Source: Alphaproteobacteria bacterium
GTDB lineage: Bacteria; Pseudomonadota; Alphaproteobacteria; GCA-2731375
Assembly: GCA_030746295.1 (NCBI GenBank)
Contig: JASLMY010000005.1
Coordinates: 1-56,208 of the forward strand
Direction: 5' to 3'
DNA: 56,208 nt
In this document: in pieces, positions 18,448 through 26,538 of the stretch
How the letters are laid out: every line of letters starts with the position of its first letter
Numbering within the stretch: position 1 is the first letter of the stretch
Made by a program: the position numbers and the translations under genes
Notes under the pieces: generated by a model
What the model saw: only the letters and a program-made list of their open reading frames with translations
Databases searched by the model: none
What the model was told of the DNA's origin: nothing

Positions 18448-19371
18448 TTGAGACGTCGAAATCCAACCCTCGCCATCGTCTTCGCCACTTTCTTGGCCGC
18501 CGGCGGCGTCGGCTTGCCGATCATTGCGGCGGCCGACGTCGATGCGGGTCTGCTGGCGCTCGACGCCGCGGACTATGAGGCCGCCCAGGAAAATCTTCGT
18601 CCCGCCGCCGACGTGGGCGATGCGACGGCGCAATACCATATGGGGCTGATCTTCGACGGCGGCCTCGGCGTCGCCGCCGATCCCGTCGAGGCCAGATCGT
18701 GGTTCCTGAAGGCCGCCGAGCAAGGCCATGCCGAATCGCAGCGTGTGCTGGGCATTTATCGGGAAGAAGGCAAGATCGGCGTCCGCGACTTCGCCAAGGC
18801 GGCGGAGTGGTACGAGAAGGCGGCCCGCCAGGACAACGCCAAGGCGCAACGCAACCTCGGCACCCTCTACTACAAAGGCAAGGGGGTACCGAGGTCGCAC
18901 GCGAACGCGGTCCACTGGTTCACCATGTCGGCGGCGGCCGGGAACATGAAGGCGAAGCGCAACCTGGCCTATAGCTACTATTTCGGTCACGGCGTGCCGC
19001 GCAATCGGGACAAGGCGGCCGCGCTCTTCAAGGAGGCGGCCAGCGCCGGCTACGGCAAGGCCCAGTATGACCTGGGTTTCGTCTACTACCATGGCCAGGG
19101 CGTCGAGCGGGACCGGGCCGCGGCTGCGCTCTGGTTCCTCAGGGCCGCGAACCAGGGCCACGCCGCGGCGCAACTGTTCCTGGGCCGGCTATACGCCCTC
19201 GGCGAGGGCATCGATGTCGACTACGAGAAGGCCTGGTTTTGGCTGCGGCTGGCGGAAGTCCAAAAGTCGGACGCCAGCGCCTACTACCAGGACCAGATCC
19301 GCGACCGGCTGACGGCGAAGACGCGCCAGGAAATCGACAAGCGGGCCAGCCACTGGCTGCCGCGCGGCTGA
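18448..19371 (+). CDS. Exported Sel1-repeat (TPR-like) protein
   Basis: 307 aa with an N-terminal signal peptide (hydrophobic run LAIVFATFLAAGGVGLPIIA) and about six Sel1-like repeats of roughly 36 residues, recognisable by A-x-Y/N-x-L-G-x-x-Y/F-x-x-G-x-G-V and A-A-x-W-F/Y motifs. Sel1 repeats are protein-interaction scaffolds, often periplasmic. The start is TTG at 18448 with GGAG seven bases upstream; no ATG precedes the signal sequence. The last 162 bases are duplicated at 24121-24282, after the four-gene sugar module. A stem-loop immediately follows the stop. Confidence 0.88.
   Translation: MRRRNPTLAIVFATFLAAGGVGLPIIAAADVDAGLLALDAADYEAAQENLRPAADVGDATAQYHMGLIFDGGLGVAADPVEARSWFLKAAEQGHAESQRVLGIYREEGKIGVRDFAKAAEWYEKAARQDNAKAQRNLGTLYYKGKGVPRSHANAVHWFTMSAAAGNMKAKRNLAYSYYFGHGVPRNRDKAAALFKEAASAGYGKAQYDLGFVYYHGQGVERDRAAAALWFLRAANQGHAAAQLFLGRLYALGEGIDVDYEKAWFWLRLAEVQKSDASAYYQDQIRDRLTAKTRQEIDKRASHWLPRG
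19210..19371 (+). repeat. Direct repeat, left copy: 3' end of the Sel1 gene
   Basis: This 162-bp stretch, coding for the last Sel1 residues, aligns without gaps to 24121-24282. By eye there are about 17 differences, mostly in the first half and many synonymous, and a 62-base run inside the second half is identical. The two copies bracket 4.75 kb holding four sugar-metabolism genes. Confidence 0.9.
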
Positions 19372-19387
19372 GCCCGACGGCGGGCTC
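19370..19387. terminator. Possible terminator hairpin after the Sel1 gene
   Basis: GAGCCCG (19370-19376) and CGGGCTC (19381-19387) form a 7-bp GC-rich stem with a four-base loop, beginning at the stop codon. No T-run follows on the plus strand. It lies between convergent genes and could work in either direction. The corresponding sequence after the right-hand copy (24282 onward) is similar but no longer a perfect stem. Confidence 0.4.
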
Positions 19388-19411
19388 GAATAGCAATTCG
19401 CCCTCGCCGCC

Positions 19412-20827
19412 TCAGCCCTTTTTCAGGTAATCCCGGATCCGTCTACCGTCGTCCAATTCCTGCGGCGCGCCCCAAGCAAAGGGGCCATCCTTGATTTCCG
19501 CTTCGATTACCGCCAGGTATGCCTCCGCTGTGCCGTGCCAGGTATAAGCCTCAGCCACGCGGCGGACCGCCTTCGCTGACAGGCGGCTGTAATCGTCCAG
19601 GGCATGCAACAGTCCACGCGCGATGTCGTCCGGATCGAACGGATCGACCAGGACGCCGGAGCCGTCGGCGAAGATCTCGCTCGGCCCGCCGTTCCGCGTC
19701 ACCACCGGTGCCAAGCCACAGGCCGCCGCCTCGATGGGGGCCAGACCGAAAGGCTCGTAGAACGACGTCAGCGCGAACAGCGAGCCGCGCCCGGCGAAGT
19801 AGCGGTAGGTGGCAGCGAGATCGTCTTGCGAGGGGATGTTCAGGAAACGGACGGAATCGCGAATCCCGGCGTCGGCGATGGCGTCGAGGACGGGCCGCAG
19901 AACCGCTTGCTCGGGCGCGACGAGCTTGCCAATCTCGACAAAGGGGTCGTCGATGCCGCGCACGCACAAGACGAGCTCGGCACGCTCACGCAACTTCTCC
20001 GACCCGGCGTAAGCGCGCACCACGCCGATGATGTTCTTCTTCTCGTCGAGCCGGCCGGAGACCAGGATCGCGGGGCCGGCATCGCCGCCCATGACGGCAT
20101 CAAGGGCACCGTGAACGGCGCCGTCGCGCGCACCGGCCTGCGTGGTGAAGACGCGCTCGTTGACCCCCGGCGGGATGACGGCGAACCGGGCTGCGTCATC
20201 GGCGTCGATCGCGCCGGCATAGAGCGGGTGCGCATACTGCTCACGGCGTTCCTGGCCGGTCGAGGTGACGATGCGCGCCGCACGGGCCATAGACAGTCGC
20301 TCAGCCGCGATCCGTCGCGAGAACCTAAACCGGGTCTCCATGTCGTCCAGGTTTTCGAGCGAAGTGCCGAGCTTGTCCAGCTTCTGTGCGCCGAGCGAAT
20401 GGCCGGTGAAGGTGAAGCCGATGCCCGCCAGGTGCTGGGCCAGAACCGCGCAGTAGCCACCGTCGGCGTAGTGCGCGGTAGCGAAGTCGGGCAGGCCGTC
20501 GCCATAGAACGCCAACACGTTGGCGACGAATTCCGCGATGTGCGGCCAGAGCCGCTCCTTGTTCAGGAAATCGGGCCCGCCGCAGGAGAAGCGCAGGATA
20601 CGGGGATTTCCCTCGAAGCCCGGATAGCCGTCGACTTCGGCAGCGAACTCAGGCCAGGCCGGATCCTCGATCCGTCGGGTGACGATATCCACCTTGTGCC
20701 CGAGCCCGGCCATGGCCTGGGCGACCTCCTTGACGTAGACCAGTTGACCGCCGAAGTCGGGGTGCTCGGCCAAGTGCGAGTCGGCGGCATCGAAGTTCCC
20801 TTGCGGGTTCAGGAAGATGACGTGCAT
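19412..20827 (-). CDS. Sucrose-phosphate synthase-type glycosyltransferase (GT4)
   Basis: 471 aa GT-B glycosyltransferase. The N terminus (FLNPQGNFD, then EHPDFGGQLVYVKEV) and internal segments FTFTGHSLGAQK, VIPPGVN and TSFYEPFGLAPIEA match, as I remember it, the structurally known Halothermothrix orenii sucrose-phosphate synthase closely along the whole length. The E-x7-E motif of retaining GT4 enzymes is EPFGLAPIE. Expected reaction: UDP- or ADP-glucose plus fructose-6-phosphate gives sucrose-6-phosphate. No phosphatase domain is fused and none of the sucrose-phosphate-phosphatase type is nearby. The kinase gene starts just upstream on the same strand (21-bp gap); glgC in the module could supply ADP-glucose. 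Acceptor specificity is inferred. Confidence 0.85.
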   Translation of the reverse strand: MHVIFLNPQGNFDAADSHLAEHPDFGGQLVYVKEVAQAMAGLGHKVDIVTRRIEDPAWPEFAAEVDGYPGFEGNPRILRFSCGGPDFLNKERLWPHIAEFVANVLAFYGDGLPDFATAHYADGGYCAVLAQHLAGIGFTFTGHSLGAQKLDKLGTSLENLDDMETRFRFSRRIAAERLSMARAARIVTSTGQERREQYAHPLYAGAIDADDAARFAVIPPGVNERVFTTQAGARDGAVHGALDAVMGGDAGPAILVSGRLDEKKNIIGVVRAYAGSEKLRERAELVLCVRGIDDPFVEIGKLVAPEQAVLRPVLDAIADAGIRDSVRFLNIPSQDDLAATYRYFAGRGSLFALTSFYEPFGLAPIEAAACGLAPVVTRNGGPSEIFADGSGVLVDPFDPDDIARGLLHALDDYSRLSAKAVRRVAEAYTWHGTAEAYLAVIEAEIKDGPFAWGAPQELDDGRRIRDYLKKG

Positions 20828-20848
20828 GGGCTAGCGTTTTTCCGTCGG

Positions 20849-21499
20849 TCAGGCCTGGGCCGCAACCGAGTAGTCGGCATCGATGACGATGTCGGCCAGG
20901 CCGCGGTGCTCGGAGATGATGGCGTGCTCTATCCGAAGCACACGGTCGATGAAGGGGTCGAGCTCGGCCGCGTCGCGCTTGCGCTTTTCCCGATGCGCCC
21001 GGGTCTCCTCGTAGTTCCGGGCAATGAATATGCGGGTGTCGATGTTCTCCAAGAGCGATGTGTACGTGCCCTCGGCGATGGCGACCGGGGCTTCGGCAGT
21101 GGGCATGTCCTCGTCCGTGACGCTGTCGGTCTCATAGATCACCAGCGGCTTCGCAATGCGCCCCGCACCTTCGCGGAACGCCTTCAGATGCGCGTCCAAG
21201 AGCTCGATCCGGACTTCCTGCGGGCCCACCCAGCCGATGTCGTCGCGCCGTGCGCGATCGTTCGACTTGGGTGGATAGACGAAGTAGTCGTCCTGCTGGA
21301 AGATGACGCTGTCGATCCCCTCCTCCGCCAGGCCATCGGCTATGGCCGTGGCCGTCTCGGACTTGCCGCTGCCCGACTCGCCGGCGACGGAGATGGTGTA
21401 TTTCCTCCCTGCTTCGCGAATTCTCGGCAGCAGTGCCGGGACGATCTCCGCCGCCGCACGACGGTGGTGTTCTTCGACGATGATGGTGTCGCCCCGCAT
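20849..21499 (-). CDS. Uridine kinase/phosphoribulokinase-family P-loop kinase
   Basis: 216 aa. Walker A is GESGSGKS at about residues 40-47, and QQDDYFVYPPKSND follows at the position of the uridine-kinase substrate loop; EGTYTSLLE matches the family's acidic EG strand. The C-terminal half (IARNYEETRAHREKRKRD) fits the lid region. True uridine kinases have other substrate contacts that I cannot confirm here, so a sugar or sugar-phosphate substrate is possible. It lies directly upstream of the sucrose-phosphate-synthase-type gene and divergent from the DUF4922 gene across 198 bp. The ATG at 21499 has GGGGA upstream. Confidence 0.78.
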   Translation of the reverse strand: MRGDTIIVEEHHRRAAAEIVPALLPRIREAGRKYTISVAGESGSGKSETATAIADGLAEEGIDSVIFQQDDYFVYPPKSNDRARRDDIGWVGPQEVRIELLDAHLKAFREGAGRIAKPLVIYETDSVTDEDMPTAEAPVAIAEGTYTSLLENIDTRIFIARNYEETRAHREKRKRDAAELDPFIDRVLRIEHAIISEHRGLADIVIDADYSVAAQA

Positions 21500-21571
21500 C
21501 GGCAGTCCCCGCTAGTCTCAGTACACGTCGCCGCAACCCTATCAAAGGTCGGCTGGAGATATGATTGGCAA

Positions 21572-21597
21572 TTGACGTTTTTCGAAATTTCGTTAAA
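21572..21597 (+). promoter_or_regulatory. AT-rich promoter-like segment with a 10-bp palindrome
   Basis: In the 198-bp spacer between the divergent kinase and DUF4922 genes, TTGACG (21572-21577) resembles a -35 hexamer, and a loose TAAAGC follows 16 bases later. Between them lies CGAAATTTCG (21583-21592), a perfect palindrome that could bind a repressor. The segment is much more AT-rich than its surroundings. Confidence 0.4.
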
Positions 21598-21697
21598 GCA
21601 ATGTTCAGGGCGCCAGGGGACGGTATATCCGAGCTTTCTGGGATCCGATACCAAGACGACCCGCTGAGAGGATTCCCGGGGCAGTTCGGGTAGCAAG

Positions 21698-22729
21698 GTG
21701 GAATACGATATCGCCTGGACGGAACTGAACGCGCGCCTCCTCGAAGCGGAATCGGGGGTCGGCGGGCTGACCGCCGTGCTGGCCGAGCTCGAGAGCCATC
21801 ATCGCGAGAGCGGTTTCATCAAGGACGACCTCTCCGGCGTCGAGCGCCATGTCTTTCACCATCCCGGCGATCCCGACCGGTTCTTCCGCGTCCAGTACAA
21901 CCCAAAGCGGGCGTTGCGATTCAACGGTTCGGGCGTGACCACACCTCCGGTCGGCGTCGACCACGTCAATGACGGTTGTTTCCTGTGCCGCGAAAACATT
22001 CGCTGGCAGCAGCAACACGCCCAGATCGGGTTCGAGATCCGGTTTACCGGAGACAAGTACCACGCGTGGATCAACCCGTTCCCACTTCTGCCCAACCACG
22101 TCGTCATTGCCGCCGACGCGCACGTCAGCCAGGAGTGGGATATGGACGGCTCGGGTGGCGCGGATCTTACCAGCCTCCTGTTCGATTTCTGCGTTGTCGC
22201 GAGGCGCATGCCCGGGCACGTCGGTTACTACAACGGCGTCGACGCCGGCGCCTCAATCCCCGGGCACCTGCATTTCCATTTTTTCCGCCGTCTCGACGAG
22301 GATCCTGCGTTTCCTCTCGAACGTTGGGCATTCGAAGCGCCCTCTGGCAGCAAAGTGCCGTTATGGGCGCGGGACTACCCGCTTGCCGTTGCGCGTTGGC
22401 AGGGCGAGGTCGGCGAGGTGATTGCCGAGGCGACCGCCTGGGTCGCGCGGTGGGTTGACGGCAACCGGGACCGCCGCGACCGCTTGTCGTCCAATTTCAT
22501 TGTCGCTGCCGACGGGCAGGAGGACGCGGTGTCGCTCTATTTCGTTCCCCGTGACCGGGCCAAGTCGAGGTGGAACGCCGTGAATGGGGTCGTCGGCGGG
22601 TTGGAGATCTTGGGCGAGCTCGTGTTCTCCAGCGACGACGACCGTAAGTTCCTGGACTCCGGTGCCGTGGACTACTTCTATGTCGAGAAGGCGCTGGCCA
22701 GCGTTCGAGCCCTCTTCCCTCTCGGTTAG
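21698..22729 (+). CDS. DUF4922-type nucleotidyltransferase, GDP-glucose/Ap4A phosphorylase-like (HIT superfamily)
   Basis: 343 aa. The signature is a C-x-x-C pair (CFLC, residues 94-97), a WINPFPLLPNHVVI strand near 124-137, and GHLHFHFF with His190, His192 and His194 spaced as HxHxH. This pattern is shared by HIT-superfamily phosphorylases such as Ap4A phosphorylase and the VTC2/GDP-D-glucose phosphorylase group; the central His would be nucleotidylated. A plausible reaction is phosphorolysis of a nucleotide sugar or dinucleotide, but the substrate is unknown. Start is GTG at 21698. It is the only plus-strand gene of the module and ends 18 bp from the convergent glgC stop. Confidence 0.7.
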   Translation: MEYDIAWTELNARLLEAESGVGGLTAVLAELESHHRESGFIKDDLSGVERHVFHHPGDPDRFFRVQYNPKRALRFNGSGVTTPPVGVDHVNDGCFLCRENIRWQQQHAQIGFEIRFTGDKYHAWINPFPLLPNHVVIAADAHVSQEWDMDGSGGADLTSLLFDFCVVARRMPGHVGYYNGVDAGASIPGHLHFHFFRRLDEDPAFPLERWAFEAPSGSKVPLWARDYPLAVARWQGEVGEVIAEATAWVARWVDGNRDRRDRLSSNFIVAADGQEDAVSLYFVPRDRAKSRWNAVNGVVGGLEILGELVFSSDDDRKFLDSGAVDYFYVEKALASVRALFPLG

Positions 22730-22747
22730 TAGTCCCTACCAGCGGCC

Positions 22748-24058
22748 CTACTTCGGCTCGTCCGGCTGGCAAGCGGCCTGCGGAAGCACACCCGGCATAT
22801 AGCGCTCGCCCAAGCCCAGTAGCTTGCGGTTGACGACGACCACGCCGTTCTCGGTGACGTGGTAGGCCTGCCTGTCGCTCACCGCGTCGGCGCCGATCAC
22901 CGTGCCCGCCGGGATCTGGCAACGGTTGTCGAGGATCACTTTGGTGAGCTTCGAGCCGGCACCGATCTCGCATCCGGGCAGCGCCAGCACGCTGTCGAGC
23001 GCGCACCCTTCGTGCACCTTGACGTTGGAGAACAGGATCGAGTGGCGAAGCCGGGAGGCTTCGATGACGCAGCCGCCGCTGACCATCGAATCCTCGATGC
23101 CGTGCCAACGGCCGCCGTCGGTGAAATGGGCCGGCGGCAGTTGCGGTTGATAGGTCAGCGTCGGCCAGGACGGGTTGTAGAGGTCCATCGGCGGAGCCGG
23201 CGACAGGAGTTCGAGGTTGGCGTCGTAGTAGGCGTCGAGGGTGCCGACGTCGCGCCAATAAGGTGGGCCGTCGTTGTGCGGGTTGTGGAAGCGGTACGCT
23301 TGCAGGTGGTCGCCCGAGCTGAGGGCCTTGGGGATGACGTCCTTGCCGAAGTCGTGGGCAGAGACCGTATCGGCAGCATCCTGGTGCAAGACCTCGATCA
23401 GGTACTTGAGCGACGCGATATAGATCCCCATGCTGGCCAGCGCCCGGCCGGGGTCATCGGGCATGGGCCAGGGCACGGTGGGCTTTTCCTCGAAACCGAT
23501 GATGCGGCCGGATTTCTCCGCCTCCATGACGCCGAACTGGCCGGCTGCGTCCGCGAGGGGCACAGGCAGGCAGGCGACGGTGAAGTCGGCGCCCGTGTTG
23601 ACATGTTCCGCCAGCATCTCGCCATAGTCCATGTTGTAGACGTGGTCACCGGCGAGGATCAGAACGTGCTCGACGCCATAGCCGATGATGATGTCGAGGG
23701 ACTGGTAGACCGCATCCGCGGTGCCCAGAAACCAAGTCTCGTCGTCAGTCCACTGCTGCGCCGGGACGACGTCGAGGAAATCGCCACGCTCGGTGTTCAG
23801 GTAGGTCCACCCACGCATCACGTGCTGGATCAGGGAATGGGACTTGTACTGCGTCAGCACGCAGACCTTGCGGATGCCCGAATGCAGGCAGTTGGAGAGC
23901 GTGAAGTCGATGATGCGAAACTTGCCGCCGAACGGCACGGCGGGCTTGGTGCGCCAATCGGTGAGCGCGCCGAGGCGCTCGCCCCGCCCCCCTGCGAGCA
24001 CCAGCGCCAGAGTGTTGGTGGTGAGGCGGCTAACGAAGCGGGCGGCCGATCCGTACAT
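22748..24058 (-). CDS. glgC: Glucose-1-phosphate adenylyltransferase (ADP-glucose pyrophosphorylase)
   Basis: 436 aa. Makes ADP-glucose from ATP and glucose-1-phosphate. Motifs: ALVLAGGRGERLGALT (nucleotide-binding loop near residues 20-35), KPAVPFGGKFRIIDF, FLGTADAVYQ, LILAGDHVYNMDYG, FEEKP, YWRDVGTLDAYYDAN, and a left-handed beta-helix C terminus. The ATG at 24058, with GGGAGAAG upstream, was preferred to a TTG at 24097. No other glycogen genes (glgA, glgB, glgP, glgX) are in the window; the neighbour is instead a sucrose-phosphate-synthase-type enzyme, so ADP-glucose may feed a disaccharide. Its 5' side is followed by a remnant Sel1 gene end. Confidence 0.95.
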   Translation of the reverse strand: MYGSAARFVSRLTTNTLALVLAGGRGERLGALTDWRTKPAVPFGGKFRIIDFTLSNCLHSGIRKVCVLTQYKSHSLIQHVMRGWTYLNTERGDFLDVVPAQQWTDDETWFLGTADAVYQSLDIIIGYGVEHVLILAGDHVYNMDYGEMLAEHVNTGADFTVACLPVPLADAAGQFGVMEAEKSGRIIGFEEKPTVPWPMPDDPGRALASMGIYIASLKYLIEVLHQDAADTVSAHDFGKDVIPKALSSGDHLQAYRFHNPHNDGPPYWRDVGTLDAYYDANLELLSPAPPMDLYNPSWPTLTYQPQLPPAHFTDGGRWHGIEDSMVSGGCVIEASRLRHSILFSNVKVHEGCALDSVLALPGCEIGAGSKLTKVILDNRCQIPAGTVIGADAVSDRQAYHVTENGVVVVNRKLLGLGERYMPGVLPQAACQPDEPK

Positions 24059-24120
24059 CTCTCTCTTCTCCCAATCGGGGCTCAGACCTCCTCGCAATGA
24101 ACGATTGTAGTCCCTCGGCC

Positions 24121-24282
24121 GTCGATGTCGACTATGAGAAAGCCTGGTTCTGGCTCAGGCTGTCGGAAATCCAGAAGCCAGACCCCAGCGCCTACTATCA
24201 GGACCAGATCCGCGACCGGCTGACGGCGAAGACGCGCCAGGAAATCGACAAGCGGGCCAGTCATTGGCTGCCGCGTAGCTGA
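24121..24282 (+). pseudogene. Sel1 gene 3'-end remnant; right copy of the direct repeat
   Basis: Encodes the final 53 residues plus stop of a Sel1-repeat protein (VDVDYEKAWFWLRLSEIQK onward, ending HWLPRS), nearly the same as the end of the gene at 18448-19371 but without any of its repeats or signal peptide. About 17 of 162 bases differ, mostly in the 5' half and often synonymous, so it had a coding history of its own. The frame is open back to an ATG at 24097, giving a 61-codon ORF, but there is no clear ribosome binding site and it is probably not a functional protein. Confidence 0.85.
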
Positions 24283-24534
24283 GCCCGAAAGCGGCTCCGA
24301 CATGCCGGCGGCGGGGATCGTGCCTTGCCCGCCCTAGCTTGCGCCAGAACGGCCGTCAAACGTCGGGACAGGTCCACGAACGGCCAGCGGCGGCGACCGA
24401 CACCGGGCGTCGGGACCGTACCCGGCGACGTCGTCCTGTTTGCCACCGAGAAGCCGAATGCCTAGTCTAACGGCCAGTCTTCGCGGGCGACCGGAAGCTG
24501 CCGGCCCTGCATGGATGGACGAAGCAAAGAGCCT

Positions 24535-24945
24535 ATGCGCGACATTTCGAGGCGCTGTGCACTTCTCTTCTTGAGCGTCTTGCCGGCATGGGGACCGTTC
24601 AAGGCGAGCGGGCAGGATCGCTCTCCGGTCGAGCATGAGCTCGTGTCGACGACTATGTCCGCCCTCCGCGAGGCCTTCTCCGATCCGGTTGCGGCTTGGA
24701 ATTTGGGTCGCGCCTATCTCGCGTTGCATCCGGCCGAATCCGACCTCTCGATCCTGATGTCAAGACTGCTGGACACGCATAACTGGCCAGCGGGGGCGAC
24801 ACTCCATGCCCAGCTGCAAAAGCGTGGAAAGCGAGATTTCGTCGAAGGCGATGTCGTCCTGCTCGACCAATGGGTCTTTGGACGGACGGAGGCTCGGCTA
24901 TGCGCTTTGTTCCATTTGCAAACCGGTCGCAACGATGTTGCGTGA
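24535..24945 (+). CDS. Small exported (Tat-signal-like) protein, probable partner of the GMC oxidoreductase
   Basis: 136 aa. Begins MRDISRRCALLFLSVLPAW, with a twin-arginine and a hydrophobic stretch resembling a Tat signal peptide. The C-terminal segment VVLLDQWVFGRTEARLCAL resembles a segment I recall from small subunits or partner proteins found beside FAD-dependent GMC dehydrogenases. The last 11 bases overlap the GMC gene start, indicating translational coupling. An earlier in-frame ATG at 24511 is possible, and neither start has a strong ribosome binding site. Likely role: escorting or anchoring the flavoprotein across the membrane; the function is inferred from context. Confidence 0.65.
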   Translation: MRDISRRCALLFLSVLPAWGPFKASGQDRSPVEHELVSTTMSALREAFSDPVAAWNLGRAYLALHPAESDLSILMSRLLDTHNWPAGATLHAQLQKRGKRDFVEGDVVLLDQWVFGRTEARLCALFHLQTGRNDVA

Positions 24946-26521
24946 CTTCAGAGCCGCGGAAGACGAGGTCGACCTACGCTACGACCTGTGCATCATCGGC
25001 GCCGGTGCGGCCGGTATCACCATAGCGCGGCAGTTCATCGGCTCGAAGGCGCGCGTCTGCCTGCTCGAGAGCGGCGGGATGGAGTACGAGGTCGAGACGC
25101 AAGAGCTCTATCTCGGCGAGAACATCGGCATTCCCTACTTCGACCTGGCCGGAACCCGACTGCGGTTCTTCGGCGGATCGACAAACCATTGGGAGGGCCA
25201 TAGCGCGCCGCTGCAGGACATCGATTTCGAGGCGCGTGATTGGGTGCCCCACAGCGGCTGGCCAATCGGCAGAAGAGAGCTGACCAGCCACTACGGCGAA
25301 GCGCAGCGGCTCTGCAAGCTGGGTCCGTTCCTCTATGACGGCGACGAGGTGTGGCGACACCTCGACGAAGATGGCGTCGCCCATGATCCCGACAAGGTGC
25401 GTTCTTACTTCTGGCAGGTACGCCAGAAACCCGTCGTCTTCGGCAAGGCCTTTCGGGACGCGCTAGAAGGAGCGGCGAACGTCGATGTCCTCCTGCACGC
25501 GAACGTCACGCGAATTCAGAGCAGCGCCACCGCCAATTCCGTGGAGCACGTCGAGTTTCGCTCGCTCGAGGGAAAGCGGGGGCGCGTCGCGGCCGAGGCT
25601 TTCGTGCTGGCCTGCGGCGGCCTCGAAAACCCGCGGGTCCTGCTGCTCTCGAACGACCTGGAAGCGACTGGTCTCGGCAACGGGAACGACCTCGTCGGTC
25701 GCTTCTTTATGGAGCACCCCCACACCCGTACCGCGGCCGTCGCAAGCGAGGATCCCCGACAGCTCGTCGATGCCTACATCAGCCGACATCGGCAGGGCGT
25801 TCGCTATCGGCCCGGCGTCTGCCCCAGCAAGGCGACGCAACGGCGGGAGAAGATCACCAATAGCAGCCTCCTCGTATCCTTCGAGCCGGAGCCGGACGCG
25901 CCGAGCTTCGTCGCCGAGGAGATGTTCGATCAGGTCGCGAATGGCGAGATTCCCGACCGCCTCGGCGAGAAGACCTGGCGCGTATTGAAGGACCTGGACC
26001 TTGTGCTGACGAATACGTACCGCCGCTACGTCGCCGGCAAGGGCGCCATTCCCAAGCTGAACGTCGTCTACCTCAGATCGCAGTCCGAACAATCGCCCAA
26101 TCCCGAGAGCCGGGTGACCCTGTCGCAAGAACGGGACGCTTTGGGACTCCGACGCATCGAGCTGGACTGGCGCATGACCGAACTCGACAAGCGCAGCGTC
26201 CGATCGATGACGACGATCTTCGGCGCCGAGCTGGCGCGGCTCGGGCTCGCGAGGATACGGCTCGATGACTGGCTCATGGACGGCAGCAAGGACTGGTCGG
26301 ATGATCTCGCCGGCGGCCATCATCACATGGGCACGACCCGGATGGCCGATGACCCGAAGGCCGGCGTGGTCGATCGAAACTGCAAGGTGCACGGGCACGC
26401 CAATCTCTATATCGCCGGCAGCTCGGTCTTTCCGACCGGCGGGTACGCGAACCCGACGCTGACCATCGTCGCCTTGGCACTGCGTTTGGCGGAGCATCTC
26501 AAGCACAAGCTTGCTGCGTGA
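24935..26521 (+). CDS. GMC family FAD-dependent oxidoreductase
   Basis: 528 aa. FAD-binding dinucleotide fold LCIIGAGAAGITIA near residues 18-31, RFFGGSTNHWEGHSAP (FAD contact) near 77-92, a middle substrate domain, GGHHHMGTTRM near 464-474, and the C-terminal GMC signature IAGSSVFPTGGYANPTLTIV. Such enzymes oxidise alcohols or sugars; with an exported small partner upstream, a periplasmic sugar or polyol dehydrogenase is plausible. No signal peptide is visible on this protein, which fits export as a complex with the Tat-signal partner. No cytochrome subunit follows. Substrate unknown. Confidence 0.85.
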   Translation: MLRDFRAAEDEVDLRYDLCIIGAGAAGITIARQFIGSKARVCLLESGGMEYEVETQELYLGENIGIPYFDLAGTRLRFFGGSTNHWEGHSAPLQDIDFEARDWVPHSGWPIGRRELTSHYGEAQRLCKLGPFLYDGDEVWRHLDEDGVAHDPDKVRSYFWQVRQKPVVFGKAFRDALEGAANVDVLLHANVTRIQSSATANSVEHVEFRSLEGKRGRVAAEAFVLACGGLENPRVLLLSNDLEATGLGNGNDLVGRFFMEHPHTRTAAVASEDPRQLVDAYISRHRQGVRYRPGVCPSKATQRREKITNSSLLVSFEPEPDAPSFVAEEMFDQVANGEIPDRLGEKTWRVLKDLDLVLTNTYRRYVAGKGAIPKLNVVYLRSQSEQSPNPESRVTLSQERDALGLRRIELDWRMTELDKRSVRSMTTIFGAELARLGLARIRLDDWLMDGSKDWSDDLAGGHHHMGTTRMADDPKAGVVDRNCKVHGHANLYIAGSSVFPTGGYANPTLTIVALALRLAEHLKHKLAA

Positions 26522-26538
26522 TGCAGCCCGCTCGATGT

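Noticed and set aside
24059..24097. TTG start giving a longer GlgC
   Set aside because: The ATG at 24058 has a better ribosome binding site, and the extra residues do not match the family.
24097..24282. 61-codon ORF as a functional small protein
   Set aside because: Nearly all of it is the duplicated tail of the Sel1 gene and it has no clear ribosome binding site; better explained as a remnant.
19210..24282. Insertion sequence or transposon bracketed by the direct repeats
   Set aside because: No transposase, integrase, terminal inverted repeats or short target duplication is seen; only the gene-tail duplication supports a mobile origin.
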